The position numbers were made by a program, and so were the translations under genes. DNA of 64,000 nt from Nodosilinea sp. FACHB-141 (GTDB taxonomy: Bacteria > Cyanobacteriota > Cyanobacteriia > Phormidesmidales > Phormidesmidaceae), in contig NZ_JACJPP010000012.1 in NCBI RefSeq assembly GCF_014696135.1, forward strand, positions 248,001 to 312,000, given 5' to 3'. The notes under the pieces were generated by a model. That model was not told the origin of the DNA. It saw only the letters and a program-made list of their open reading frames with translations, and ran no database searches. Within the stretch, counting starts at the first letter, position 1. The number at the start of each line of letters is the position of its first letter. Shown here piece by piece: positions 46,468 to 57,183 of the stretch.

Positions 46468-47256
46468 CTACTTATCCACCCCCTTACTCCTCAGCCGCAC
46501 TCCGGTGCGCAAAATCTGGCCGGCCAGCACCGCGCTGCCAAAGCCATTGTCGATGTTGACAACACCAATGCCCGCTGCGCATGAGTTGAGCATGGTGAGC
46601 AGGGCCGAGAGGCCATTAAAGCTAGCTCCGTAGCCAATGCTGGTGGGTACCGCGATGATAGGGCAATCGGCTAAGCCAGCTACGACGCTAGGAAGCGCGC
46701 CCTCCATGCCCGCTACGACAATTAGCACATCCATGTCGCGAATCAGGTGGCGGTGGTGCAGCAAGCGGTGTAGCCCGGCTACTCCGACATCCCATAGGCG
46801 CTTGACCGTAAACCCGCTCAGTTCGGCGGTAATGGCAGCCTCTTCGGCCACCGGTAGGTCGGCGGTGCCTGCCGTCAGCACGCCAATGGTGCCCGGGTGC
46901 TGAGCTGCCCAGTCTGCGGGCACTAGGGCGCAAATGCGGGCTATGTCGTAGTACCGCGCCGCCGGAATTTGCTGCTGCACCTGGGCGTAAACCTCGGGCT
47001 CGATACGAGTGGCCATGACCACTGGATTGTGCTGATGCAGGCTGTGCATGATCTGCACAATCTGGTGGGGAGTTTTGCCTGGCCCCCAGATAACTTCTGG
47101 AAAGCCGGTGCGCAGGGTGCGGTGGTGATCGACTTTAGCAAAGTCGTCGACCGGCTCAAAGTCGAGATATTTGAGCCGGTCAAAGGCAGCATCGGGGCTA
47201 AGCTGCCCCTGGGAGACGGCGTTGAGTAGACTGCGTAGAGCGTCGGGCTGGGTCAC
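46468..47256 (-). CDS. larB: LarB, pyridinium-3,5-biscarboxylic acid mononucleotide synthase
   Basis: First enzyme of nickel-pincer-nucleotide cofactor synthesis; it carboxylates and hydrolyses nicotinic acid adenine dinucleotide. 262 residues from a GTG start. The N-terminal half contains FEPVDDFAKVDHHRTLRTGFPEVI, and the C-terminal half is a PurE-like domain: GVLTAGTADLPVAEEA, DVGVAGLHRLL, VVAGMEGALPSVVAGL, AVPTSIGYGASFNG and NIDNGFGSA. LarC and LarE genes are not in this window; in cyanobacteria the lar genes are often dispersed. The last residues (GVDK) and stop overlap degenerate copies of the octamer repeat. Confidence 0.93.
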   Translation of the reverse strand: MTQPDALRSLLNAVSQGQLSPDAAFDRLKYLDFEPVDDFAKVDHHRTLRTGFPEVIWGPGKTPHQIVQIMHSLHQHNPVVMATRIEPEVYAQVQQQIPAARYYDIARICALVPADWAAQHPGTIGVLTAGTADLPVAEEAAITAELSGFTVKRLWDVGVAGLHRLLHHRHLIRDMDVLIVVAGMEGALPSVVAGLADCPIIAVPTSIGYGASFNGLSALLTMLNSCAAGIGVVNIDNGFGSAVLAGQILRTGVRLRSKGVDK

Positions 47257-47345
47257 GGAGGGAGCAGAGACAGGTAAATGGGCAAAGGTCAGAAGACTCT
47301 GGAAAGATTAGCCTAGACCATGCTGTTAAAAAAGGGGAATCAGAA

Positions 47346-47464
47346 ATGTCACAGGGTTGTCATACCTCAGCTACCTCGGTGACATATCGGGCTCCTATAT
47401 TGTTTATTAATCGTTCACTCCTCAACACCCCAAGCGCCGGAGCTACTAGCTCCGGCGCTTTTTT
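47346..47464 (+). ncRNA. Candidate sRNA with Yfr1-like core and strong terminator
   Basis: Between larB and a plus-strand gene lies ATGTCAC (47346-47352) pairing with GTGACAT (47379-47385), then an AT-rich unpaired part, the stretch CACTCCTCAACACC (47415-47428), and a perfect 14-bp terminator (47432-47445 with 47447-47460) ending in six T. Nothing else on the plus strand needs this terminator. The order hairpin, CACUCCUC-ACAC, terminator is that of Yfr1, but this copy has one extra A in the core, so identity is doubtful. It can still pair 11 bp, with one bulge, with both porin leaders. The 5' end is unknown. Confidence 0.4.
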
Positions 47465-47601
47465 GCTTTGTGGCATCCGGAAAGCTAGGGGGCAACCTGT
47501 ATTAACTGATCAGGCCGTGAAACAATCCTTTGCCACCCGTGCCGGTGGCTGGGCACCCTTAAATGGGGCGGCAGCTGTACTTAACCCTAGTTTTAATTCC
47601 T

Positions 47602-47964
47602 ATGAAACGGCATCTATATGCGATCGCCCTCACTGGCCTCGGCTTGGCCGCTCTAATTCAACCCGCCAACGCTCGCCCTGAAATTGCTAGCGGCGACCAG
47701 CTGCTCGACACCGATGTGGCGGGCTGTCTGACGCGGGCCGACCAGCTGATTGACAACCTGGGGGTGGAGTCTGACCAGGGCGGCATTGACCGCACTGGCT
47801 ACTTCGAAGATGGCTCCTTTCGGGTGCTCTGCTATGGAGCGGGAGACACAAACAGCCTGGCGATCGTATTCGCCACTCACGACCAGTCGGCGGAGGTGGC
47901 CGCTAACTTTATTCAAATGATGCTGACCGAGCTGTCCCAGGGCGAATCGCTGTCGCAACAATAG
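47602..47964 (+). CDS. Small secreted protein of unknown function
   Basis: 120 residues from ATG 47602; the frame continues upstream to 47563 but the sequence from 47602 starts a normal signal peptide (MKRHLYAIALTGLGLAAL, cleavage probably after NA at about 24). The mature part is acidic, has two cysteines (AGCLTRADQL; FRVLCYGAG) that could form a disulphide, and a helical C-terminus (ANFIQMMLTEL). I do not recognise the family. It stands alone and is closed by a very strong bidirectional terminator. Confidence 0.75.
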   Translation: MKRHLYAIALTGLGLAALIQPANARPEIASGDQLLDTDVAGCLTRADQLIDNLGVESDQGGIDRTGYFEDGSFRVLCYGAGDTNSLAIVFATHDQSAEVAANFIQMMLTELSQGESLSQQ

Positions 47965-47976
47965 GCCACAGAAGCC

Positions 47977-48022
47977 AAAAATAGCCGGCAGCTGCACAGA
48001 GGCGGAGCTGCCGGCTATTTTT
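47977..48022. terminator. 17-bp bidirectional terminator
   Basis: 47977-47993 pairs perfectly with 48006-48022; the stem ends in A5/T5 on both sides, so both the upstream plus-strand gene and the convergent kinase gene may stop here. Confidence 0.9.
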
Positions 48023-48090
48023 AGGGCGATCGCCCATGCGGTGATTAGAGATTGCGAGGAGGGCAAACTGCCCTTTGCCTCCGTTTTCTC

Positions 48091-49032
48091 CTACTCGGGG
48101 ACTCTGGCGGCCTTGAGCATGTGGTAAGTAATGAGCAGCTGGGTCAGCGCTAGGGGATAGCTTTGCAGGGTTTCGCCCGTGGTGCCTACCACCTTGCCAA
48201 TGTCGGTGTTGCCCTCAATGCTGCAAAACTTGCCCAGGTAGGGAACTTCGCTGCATAGGGTGCGCTCTAGCTCCTGTACCGGTTTTTCAGTGGCGTGGCC
48301 GTCGATTTCGAGCACGTCTACGGGTTTGCCCATGTCGCGATCGAGGCCCATGCGCACTGCGTCACTCAGAGAACCACCGTTTTTGTCCTCTAACAGGTGG
48401 GTAAAGTCGGGGTGGGGAATAGTGGGCCGCATTACCAGACGTACATTGAGCAGCAGTTCGTCACCGCTGCTGTTGCCATCCGGAGGGTAAAAGCTAACCA
48501 CCACATCAGCCCACTGACGCTGGGGACGAATGAACGCCTCGGAGTCCTCTTCCCGAGCTTTGATCTGCTCAACTACTTCTTCTGGGGTATAGCCGCGCTT
48601 GCGGGTGTCGCGCTTAATTTTCCAGTTGGCGCGCAGGTCTTCGGGAGGGGCCAGATAGACTTTGACGTCGTAGGCGTCGCGGCAGGCGCGGGTCGAGTAG
48701 CCTAGCAGCCCTTCGGCAATTACAAAGCGCTTGGGCTCAATATATTCGGGAGCGTCAAACTCGCCAGTGGTGTGGTTGTAGATGGGCTTGAGAATGGGTT
48801 GCCCAGTGCGCAGCAGGCCCAGGTGCTGCTGAATGATATCGATGTAGTTGCAGTCGGGGTGCAGGGCCGAAATACCCATTTCTTTGCGCTGTTTGCGATC
48901 GTAGCGGTGGTAGTCGTCCGTGCAGATGATGGTAACGTCGTCTTCGCCTAAAATCTGCGCAATACCCCGCGACAGAGTGGTCTTACCCGCTGCGCTGTCA
49001 CCCACAATGCCGAGGATTATCGGACGACTCAT
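48091..49032 (-). CDS. Phosphoribulokinase/uridine kinase-family protein (PRK paralogue)
   Basis: P-loop kinase of 313 residues. Walker A is GDSAAGKTTL (residues 11-20); DDYHRYDRKQRKEMGISALHPDCN and PIYNHTTGEFD resemble the substrate loop of phosphoribulokinase, so it is often named so. It differs from the Calvin-cycle enzyme of cyanobacteria by a different P-loop (SAAGKT versus the usual SGCGKS), an EGLLGYSTRACRDAYD block in place of EGLHPLYDERV, and a longer C-terminus. No redox-active cysteine pair is evident in the N-terminal region. I read it as the second, non-Calvin PRK-like kinase of unknown substrate. GGAG ribosome-binding site. Confidence 0.85.
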   Translation of the reverse strand: MSRPIILGIVGDSAAGKTTLSRGIAQILGEDDVTIICTDDYHRYDRKQRKEMGISALHPDCNYIDIIQQHLGLLRTGQPILKPIYNHTTGEFDAPEYIEPKRFVIAEGLLGYSTRACRDAYDVKVYLAPPEDLRANWKIKRDTRKRGYTPEEVVEQIKAREEDSEAFIRPQRQWADVVVSFYPPDGNSSGDELLLNVRLVMRPTIPHPDFTHLLEDKNGGSLSDAVRMGLDRDMGKPVDVLEIDGHATEKPVQELERTLCSEVPYLGKFCSIEGNTDIGKVVGTTGETLQSYPLALTQLLITYHMLKAARVPE

Positions 49033-49262
49033 AGATTTCTCCAGGGTTTTGCAACCAATAGTTAGTTACCCCATTGTAGGAACCAGCGGGATCATCACCA
49101 AATATTTATTGCTCTGTGTAATGGCCTTGGAACAATTGTGCGATCGCCCCTCCGGCAACTCATAGCCCAACCAAGCTTTCAATCGTCTGGAATCTGTTCA
49201 GAATAGAATGGTGCCTCTGGCCGCCTTTGGGGGCCACTATTTAGCTCTGCGAGCCTAAACCC

Positions 49263-51902
<2,640 letters not shown>

Positions 51903-52071
51903 TGGCCAGGGTTAATGCAACCAAAAGTTGACGTCCTGGCTGTGAGGTTCTTCGCGGCTGTTTAGGATTGGCTGTTGGGGGTACGCGTTCGAGTAGCCTG
52001 CCATTGCGCCCGCCCAGTTTGGATAAAATGCAGGGCATACTGACCCTAACCCATAGTTCTCTGTAGGCAGC

Positions 52072-52704
52072 ATGGCGATTAAACCTATTCAGTACGAAAC
52101 GCTGCTCTCGGTCTGTACCGATCACGAGGGGGCCTTGGAGTTGCTCAAGCACCATCGGCCCTACCTCGAGGCTGTGCCCAGCATGCGACGGCCTGATGAG
52201 AGTGTAATTACGCTGCCGCTGCCGAACGTGCGCGTCCGTGACGGGGTGCACCTCAATCCCCACAGCCAGAGCATTGCACCTGGATCCGTAGTGACGCTGC
52301 CCTGCGATGTCGCCCTGCTGATGTGCGATCCCGAGTGGAAGATTAAGACCGGGGTTGAAATTTTTGTCTACATTCACCGTCCCCAAGAAGACTTTTCAGA
52401 CCTGCTGATGCGGTGGCGGCACACGCAGATTTTGGTCGATCGCGGTTACGAGTGGCTACTGCCCCAGCGCTACGAGCACCTGCTCAGCGACGGCACCGAC
52501 AAGACCCTTCCCCTGTTTGTGGTGTTTCCTGAAACGCCAGGGCACATTCTCCAGGGGCTGCGAGGAGCCGGTTTGCCTACCGTACTACTCTCCTCTGATG
52601 CTGAGGCTGAACTCGTGGCTGAGATCTCCAGCACCCTCGACATTGGCGATATTCCCGAGCTAGACGACATCGACACCAGCGCCTTAGAATCGCCTGATGA
52701 GTAA
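52072..52704 (+). CDS. Conserved-looking cytoplasmic protein of unknown function
   Basis: 210 residues, not recognised. There is no signal peptide. The composition is that of a folded alpha/beta protein (ITLPLPNVRVRDGVHLNP; GVEIFVYIHRPQEDFSDLLMRW; LPLFVVFPETPGHILQGL), with an acidic C-terminal 30 residues (LDDIDTSALESPDE). Its stop overlaps the start of the GT39-like gene by 8 nt (ATGAGTAA arrangement), so the two are translationally coupled, and a shared role is plausible. No function is proposed. Confidence 0.75.
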   Translation: MAIKPIQYETLLSVCTDHEGALELLKHHRPYLEAVPSMRRPDESVITLPLPNVRVRDGVHLNPHSQSIAPGSVVTLPCDVALLMCDPEWKIKTGVEIFVYIHRPQEDFSDLLMRWRHTQILVDRGYEWLLPQRYEHLLSDGTDKTLPLFVVFPETPGHILQGLRGAGLPTVLLSSDAEAELVAEISSTLDIGDIPELDDIDTSALESPDE

Positions 52705-54277
52705 ACGCTGGGATCTCTTGCAGTCTCCAATTTGGGCTTGGGGACGCTGGTTTTTGCTGGGGTTTTTGGCCCTGCGGATGGTGTTTTGGCTGACGGCCTT
52801 CCCCAACCCCGATGAAGCCTACTACTGGCTATGGGGGCAACGACCGAGCTTTTCGTACTATGACCACCCGCCTTTTCACGCCTGGGTGCAGGGGGTATTT
52901 GCCGCAGGGCTAGGGCGCTCTGTGATTGTCCTGCGTCTGCCTAACCTCATCAGCAGTGGGCTTTTAGGATTCACGGTCTACCATATCTGTCGCTACCTCT
53001 ACGGCGATCAGGCTAGGGATCGCACTTGGCTAGTCATCTTGCTAGGGCTGTCATCGCCCTTGTTTTTTTGGTATCTGGGGCTGGCCTGGCACGACCACTG
53101 GCTGGTGACCTTAGCGGTGGTCAGCAGCTTTCTGTTCGTCCGCTATGTGGACAGCGCGGTTGAGAATCCCAGCCAGGGCAGCGGCAGGGATCTCTACGGT
53201 GCCGCCATTTTTCTTGGCCTAGCCGGGCTGTGCAAGTACAACGCAGTGTTTGTCGGGCTGGGGTTTCTGGCGATGATTTTGGCGGATAGACGGCGCTGGC
53301 AAGTACTGCGCGATCGCCGCCTCTACCTGGCCCTGGGCCTACTCCTGCTCGTGCTCTCGCCGATTCTGCTGTGGAATGTTCAGCACGACTTCTTTTCGTT
53401 TCGGTTTTACCGCGATCGCACCGCCGGGGGTGGCTTCAACCTCAACCTGCTTCAGCCCGTGGTGTTTTTGGCCCTATGTGGTCTCATCCTCGGCTTCATT
53501 CAGTCGTGGAGCGTTATTCGGCTGCTCCGGCGACGGGGACAGACGGCAACAGTTCGGGAATCCTGCTATCCAGCCCTGGCGCTGTGGATCTTTGGCCTCT
53601 CTACGGTGGCTTTTGCAGCCCTCTCCACCGTCTCTGTCGCGCTGTTTTATTGGAATATCTTGGCCTACCCGCTGCTGTTCCCGCTACTGAGCGATCAGTT
53701 TTATCGACCCCAGTGGTCAAAGCCAGCGCGGGCGGGCCAACTGGCGATCGCTCAAGCCTTGGGCCTATTCGCCGCCACGGCTCTAGTTGCCTACTATACC
53801 GTGATCCCCCTCGGCACGTTCTTTGGCGCAGTGGATCCTGATGGTGCTGCGCTCTTTGGCTGGCCCCAGATTGCCCAAGCCGTCGCGACCCAAGCTGACG
53901 ATCTCGACAATCCTCTACTGCTCACCACCGACTACCGCTCGGCCTCGGCCCTGGCCTACGCTCTCAACGACCCTAGCGTACTGGCGATCTCAGGTCGGCT
54001 TGATCAGTTTGACTTTTGGTACGATGCCCCTAACCTTGAGGGGCGCGACGCCGTGCTGCTGGGCGAAACCTGGCACCCTATTTGCCCCACTCACCTAGCC
54101 ATGTTCGATCGCGTAGACCCTCCAGAAACCTTAGAAGTGCGCCGATTTGGCCAGGTGCTGCAAACCTACCAAGTTGTTCGAGGCTACGGCTTTAGGGCCG
54201 GGCCAGTAGGCTATCCGCTGAGCCCAGACTATTCCTTAGCCTTCACCGGCAATGGCGAGCAGTGCCTGCCAGAATAG
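52697..54277 (+). CDS. GT39/ArnT-like membrane glycosyltransferase
   Basis: Integral membrane GT-C enzyme of 526 residues with about ten hydrophobic segments. The first loop carries FPNPDEAYYWLWGQRP followed by YYDHPPFHAW; the Asp-Glu pair and the DHPP motif are hallmarks of the PMT_2/ArnT superfamily, which uses lipid-linked sugars. The C-terminal soluble part (after about residue 390) has LLTTDYRSASALAYAL, a feature of this subgroup. Acceptor and sugar are unknown. Translationally coupled to the preceding gene. Confidence 0.88.
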   Translation: MSKRWDLLQSPIWAWGRWFLLGFLALRMVFWLTAFPNPDEAYYWLWGQRPSFSYYDHPPFHAWVQGVFAAGLGRSVIVLRLPNLISSGLLGFTVYHICRYLYGDQARDRTWLVILLGLSSPLFFWYLGLAWHDHWLVTLAVVSSFLFVRYVDSAVENPSQGSGRDLYGAAIFLGLAGLCKYNAVFVGLGFLAMILADRRRWQVLRDRRLYLALGLLLLVLSPILLWNVQHDFFSFRFYRDRTAGGGFNLNLLQPVVFLALCGLILGFIQSWSVIRLLRRRGQTATVRESCYPALALWIFGLSTVAFAALSTVSVALFYWNILAYPLLFPLLSDQFYRPQWSKPARAGQLAIAQALGLFAATALVAYYTVIPLGTFFGAVDPDGAALFGWPQIAQAVATQADDLDNPLLLTTDYRSASALAYALNDPSVLAISGRLDQFDFWYDAPNLEGRDAVLLGETWHPICPTHLAMFDRVDPPETLEVRRFGQVLQTYQVVRGYGFRAGPVGYPLSPDYSLAFTGNGEQCLPE

Positions 54278-54445
54278 ACAAAGTTCCTCCCCCCAATCTT
54301 GATCCCCGCCTCCGTCAAAAACGTTTGGGCAAATCCCTTGCAACCCTCTCCCTAGGCCGATCGCGGCCTGCGCTTGTCTCAATGCTGCCACAATCCGCTA
54401 GAATGGTGAAGCTCAAGCCCCCGGGTTTGGGCTCCTTTAGCAGCA

Positions 54446-54502
54446 ATGTTTTGGGAGGTGGGTCGAGGCCCACTTTTTTATTGGCATTCTTTCGCGGGTT
54501 AA
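54446..54502 (+). CDS. Possible 18-codon leader ORF ending at the rimP start
   Basis: ATG 54446 opens an 18-residue frame (MFWEVGRGPLFYWHSFAG) whose TAA (54500-54502) directly abuts the rimP ATG at 54503. The ORF runs right through the terminator hairpin at 54458-54479. It has no Shine-Dalgarno, so translation is uncertain. If translated, ribosomes would prevent the hairpin from forming. Confidence 0.25.
   Translation: MFWEVGRGPLFYWHSFAG
54458..54479 (+). terminator. Intrinsic terminator/attenuator in the rimP leader
   Basis: GTGGGT (54458-54463) pairs with GCCCAC (54468-54473, one G-U), loop CGAG, followed by six T. It lies only 23 nt before the rimP start and after an AGCCC/GGGCT hairpin (about 54416-54432). 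It either ends the GT39 transcript or attenuates the rimP-nusA-infB operon. Confidence 0.75.
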
Positions 54503-54973
54503 ATGGTACATCCCCTTATTCCCCAGGTGCTTGAGCTGGTGGCCCCTGTTGCCCAAGAACTAGGGCTAGAGGTGGTTGAGGCGGTTTTTCACACCAACCA
54601 GTCTCCTCCAGTGCTACGCATCGACGTGCGCAGTTTAGAAAACGAAGACACTGGCCTGGATGACTGCGAAAAAATGAGCCAGGCCCTCGAAGCTGTACTC
54701 GATACCAGCGATATCATTCCCGATGCCTACGTGCTAGAGGTATCAAGTCCAGGCGTCTCGGCTGCCCTCGAAACCGATCGCGACTTTGTGGTGTTCAAGG
54801 GGTTTATGGTCGAAGTTGCCCTAACTGAGGCGCACAAGGGCAAAAAACAGTGGGTAGGCCAATTAGTGCGCCGCGATGAAGAGGCTGTGGTGCTCAGCCA
54901 AAAAGGAAAATCCTTTTCCCTGCCTCGCAACCTGGTACAGACGGTGGAGTTGAGCGACCAAAGCCCCGACTAA
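54503..54973 (+). CDS. rimP: Ribosome maturation factor RimP
   Basis: 156 residues, the normal length. RimP aids 30S subunit maturation. The N-terminal domain carries LEVVEAVFHTNQSPPVLRIDV and GLDDCEKMSQALEAVLD, then YVLEVSSPGVSAALETDRDF (the conserved EVSSPG), and the C-terminal beta-barrel SH3-like part (KGFMVEVALTEA, KKQWVGQL) is complete. First gene of rimP-nusA-rnpM-infB, the standard bacterial order. 75 bp to nusA. Confidence 0.95.
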   Translation: MVHPLIPQVLELVAPVAQELGLEVVEAVFHTNQSPPVLRIDVRSLENEDTGLDDCEKMSQALEAVLDTSDIIPDAYVLEVSSPGVSAALETDRDFVVFKGFMVEVALTEAHKGKKQWVGQLVRRDEEAVVLSQKGKSFSLPRNLVQTVELSDQSPD

Positions 54974-55054
54974 GGGTCACACTTGCTGCATTCAGGTTTT
55001 GCGATCGTCACAGATTTGTTGCTTAAAAGAATTATTGTCCAGAGGTGAGTGGTT

Positions 55055-56551
55055 ATGTCGTTAGTAAGTCTGCCCAATCTGCAGGAAATGATTGATGTCA
55101 TTAGCCGCGAGCGCAACCTGCCTAAGCACGCGGTTGAAAATGCCCTGCGAGAGGCTCTGCTCAAAGGCTATGAACGCTACCGCCGCACCCGCGAAATCGA
55201 CACCCACTTCGACGAAGAATACTTCGATAACTTTGACATTGAGCTGGATGTCGACGACTACGACGATCAGGGCTTCCGGGTGCTGGCCACCAAAACCATT
55301 GTTGACGAAGTTACCAGCCAAGACCACGAGATTTCTTTATCTGAAGTGCGCGAAGTTGCCCCTGAAGCCCAGGCCGGTGACACCGTGGTGCTCGATGTCA
55401 CCCCCGACCAGCGCGACTTTGGTCGCATGGCCGCCATTCAAACCAAGCAGGTGTTGGCCCAAAAGCTGCGCGACCAGCAACGCAAGCTGGTTCAAGAAGA
55501 ATTCCAGGACCTCGAAGGCAGCATTCTCTCGGCGCGGGTGCTGCGGTTTGAGCGCCAGTCGGTGATTATGGCGGTCGTCAGCGGCGTGGGCCAGCCCGAG
55601 GTTGAGGCCGAGCTGCTCAAGCGCGATCAGCTTCCCAACGACAACTACCGGGCCAACGCCACCTTCCGCGTGGCACTGAAAAAAGTCTCCGAAGGCTCTC
55701 ACCGTGGTCCGCAGCTGCTGGTGTCGCGGGCCGACGCGGCGCTGGTGGTCGAGCTATTCACCAACGAGGTGCCCGAAATTGAAGACGAAATCGTCCGCAT
55801 TGTAGCCGTCGCACGGGAGGCTAACCCCCCCTCGCGCTCCGTCGGCCCCCGCACCAAGATCGCTGTAGACACTCTTGAGCGAGATGTGGATCCAGTTGGT
55901 GCCTGCATTGGTGCCCGGGGATCGCGCATTCAGGTGGTGGTCAACGAGCTGCGGGGCGAAAAAATTGACGTCATTCGCTGGTCACCTGACCCGGCTACCT
56001 ACATCTCCAACGCTCTAAGCCCCGCCCGTGTGGACGAGGTACGTCTGGTCAACCCCGACGATCGCCAGGCCCACGTGCTGGTGCCCGAAGACCAGCTCAG
56101 TTTGGCGATCGGCAAAGAGGGCCAAAACGTTCGCCTAGCGGCCCGTCTCACCGGCTGGAAGATCGACATCAAAGACTCGGGCAAGTATGACTATGATGAG
56201 GAAGACCGCAAAATTGCCGAAATAGCGGCGGCTCGTGAGGAGGCCGCCCGCGAAGCCGCAGAGCTGGCAGCAGAGGAAGCTGAGGCAGCAGAATGGAAGG
56301 CGAAGGCTGCGGCTGAGCGGGCTGCGGCTGCGGCTAGAGCAGCGGGCCTAGAGGTCGATGAAGCACCCTCTGAGGATGATGAATTGGAGACTGCACCTCT
56401 CCCCGATGCTGATTATGACGCCGACTTTCCGGAGTCTGCTGAAGAGCCTACAGCTGAGGCGGCTGAATTAGCCACCGACTTCGAAGAGGAGGCTCTAGAG
56501 GAAGAACCTCTGGCAGACGAAAGCCCAGCGGCGATCGCAGAGGAAGAATAA
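55055..56551 (+). CDS. nusA: Transcription termination/antitermination factor NusA
   Basis: 498 residues from ATG 55055 (AGAGGTGAG about 6 nt upstream); a GTG at 55049 is also in frame. Order: the RNA-polymerase-binding N-terminal domain (LQEMIDVISRERNLPKHAVENALREALLKGY in outline), S1 domain (about 135-200: EGSILSARVLRFERQSVIM), two KH domains (about 235-375: VGACIGARGSRIQVVVNELRGEKID; LAIGKEGQNVRLAARLTGWKIDI). The tail of about 120 residues is extremely Ala/Glu/Asp-rich, disordered and negatively charged, and lacks the E. coli acidic repeat domains. Binds elongating polymerase and modulates pausing. Confidence 0.97.
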   Translation: MSLVSLPNLQEMIDVISRERNLPKHAVENALREALLKGYERYRRTREIDTHFDEEYFDNFDIELDVDDYDDQGFRVLATKTIVDEVTSQDHEISLSEVREVAPEAQAGDTVVLDVTPDQRDFGRMAAIQTKQVLAQKLRDQQRKLVQEEFQDLEGSILSARVLRFERQSVIMAVVSGVGQPEVEAELLKRDQLPNDNYRANATFRVALKKVSEGSHRGPQLLVSRADAALVVELFTNEVPEIEDEIVRIVAVAREANPPSRSVGPRTKIAVDTLERDVDPVGACIGARGSRIQVVVNELRGEKIDVIRWSPDPATYISNALSPARVDEVRLVNPDDRQAHVLVPEDQLSLAIGKEGQNVRLAARLTGWKIDIKDSGKYDYDEEDRKIAEIAAAREEAAREAAELAAEEAEAAEWKAKAAAERAAAAARAAGLEVDEAPSEDDELETAPLPDADYDADFPESAEEPTAEAAELATDFEEEALEEEPLADESPAAIAEEE

Positions 56552-56570
56552 GTTCTGGAGAAAGCTTCCC

Positions 56571-56870
56571 ATGCCACCCAACTATCGACGCTGTATCAGC
56601 TGTCGGCGGGTCGCCCCCAAAGCTGATTTTTGGCGAGTGGTGCGGGTTTATCCCGACCGATCAGTGCATCTCGGCGATGGGATGGGGCGATCGGCCTACC
56701 TCTGCCCCGAGGCCGACTGCCTGCGCCAGGCTCAGAAAAAAAGTCGGCTGGGGCGGGCTTTAAAAGTTAACGTACCAGAGGAAGTCTACCAAAGCCTGTG
56801 GAGCCAGCTAGAGGGCAAAACGGCTAATTCCGTTGCTGGCCAACAGTCTTTGCCCGGTAGGCAGGTCTAA
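56571..56870 (+). CDS. rnpM: YlxR family RNA-binding protein (RnpM)
   Basis: 99 residues. The YlxR fold begins RRCISCRRVAPKADFWRVVR with the two conserved cysteines of the N-terminal loop; GRSAYLCPEADCLRQAQKK is the conserved nucleic-acid-binding helix region. In Gram-positive bacteria the protein (RnpM) modulates RNase P. It lies 19 bp after nusA, with GGAG ribosome-binding site, in its usual position between nusA and infB. Confidence 0.93.
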   Translation: MPPNYRRCISCRRVAPKADFWRVVRVYPDRSVHLGDGMGRSAYLCPEADCLRQAQKKSRLGRALKVNVPEEVYQSLWSQLEGKTANSVAGQQSLPGRQV

Positions 56871-57183
56871 GTAGAGAGTGTCAACGAGAAAATGTGCCGT
56901 CAGGAGGCTTAACCAAAAATTTTTGCAACTGAATCGTCTCTAGACGCGATCCCTCTGAGATTCTGTTCATTGGGGAAGCAACTGATTACACTCATAGTAT
57001 GGGTATCTGACTGGCCCCCCTAGGGCGTCAGTAAACTTGCTTGAGGTCCCATGTCCACCTAGCCTTGGTTTACAATGCCATGTTAGGGCTAACGTATTCG
57101 TCAGAATGGTTTGATGTCGTTTTGTTGGACGAAGCAGGTTGGTTTATGTAAGTAACAAGCTTGACTAGCGTAGGGAGATGTGG
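56871..57183 (+). promoter_or_regulatory. rnpM-infB intergenic region / infB leader
   Basis: 313 bp without an ORF, long for a within-operon gap, so infB may have its own promoter. A nested hairpin lies at 57007-57031 (CTGAC/GTCAG enclosing GCCC/GGGC). A ribosome-binding site TAGGGAG precedes ATG 57184. I could not identify the L20- or L25-type leader elements known from other bacteria. Confidence 0.4.
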
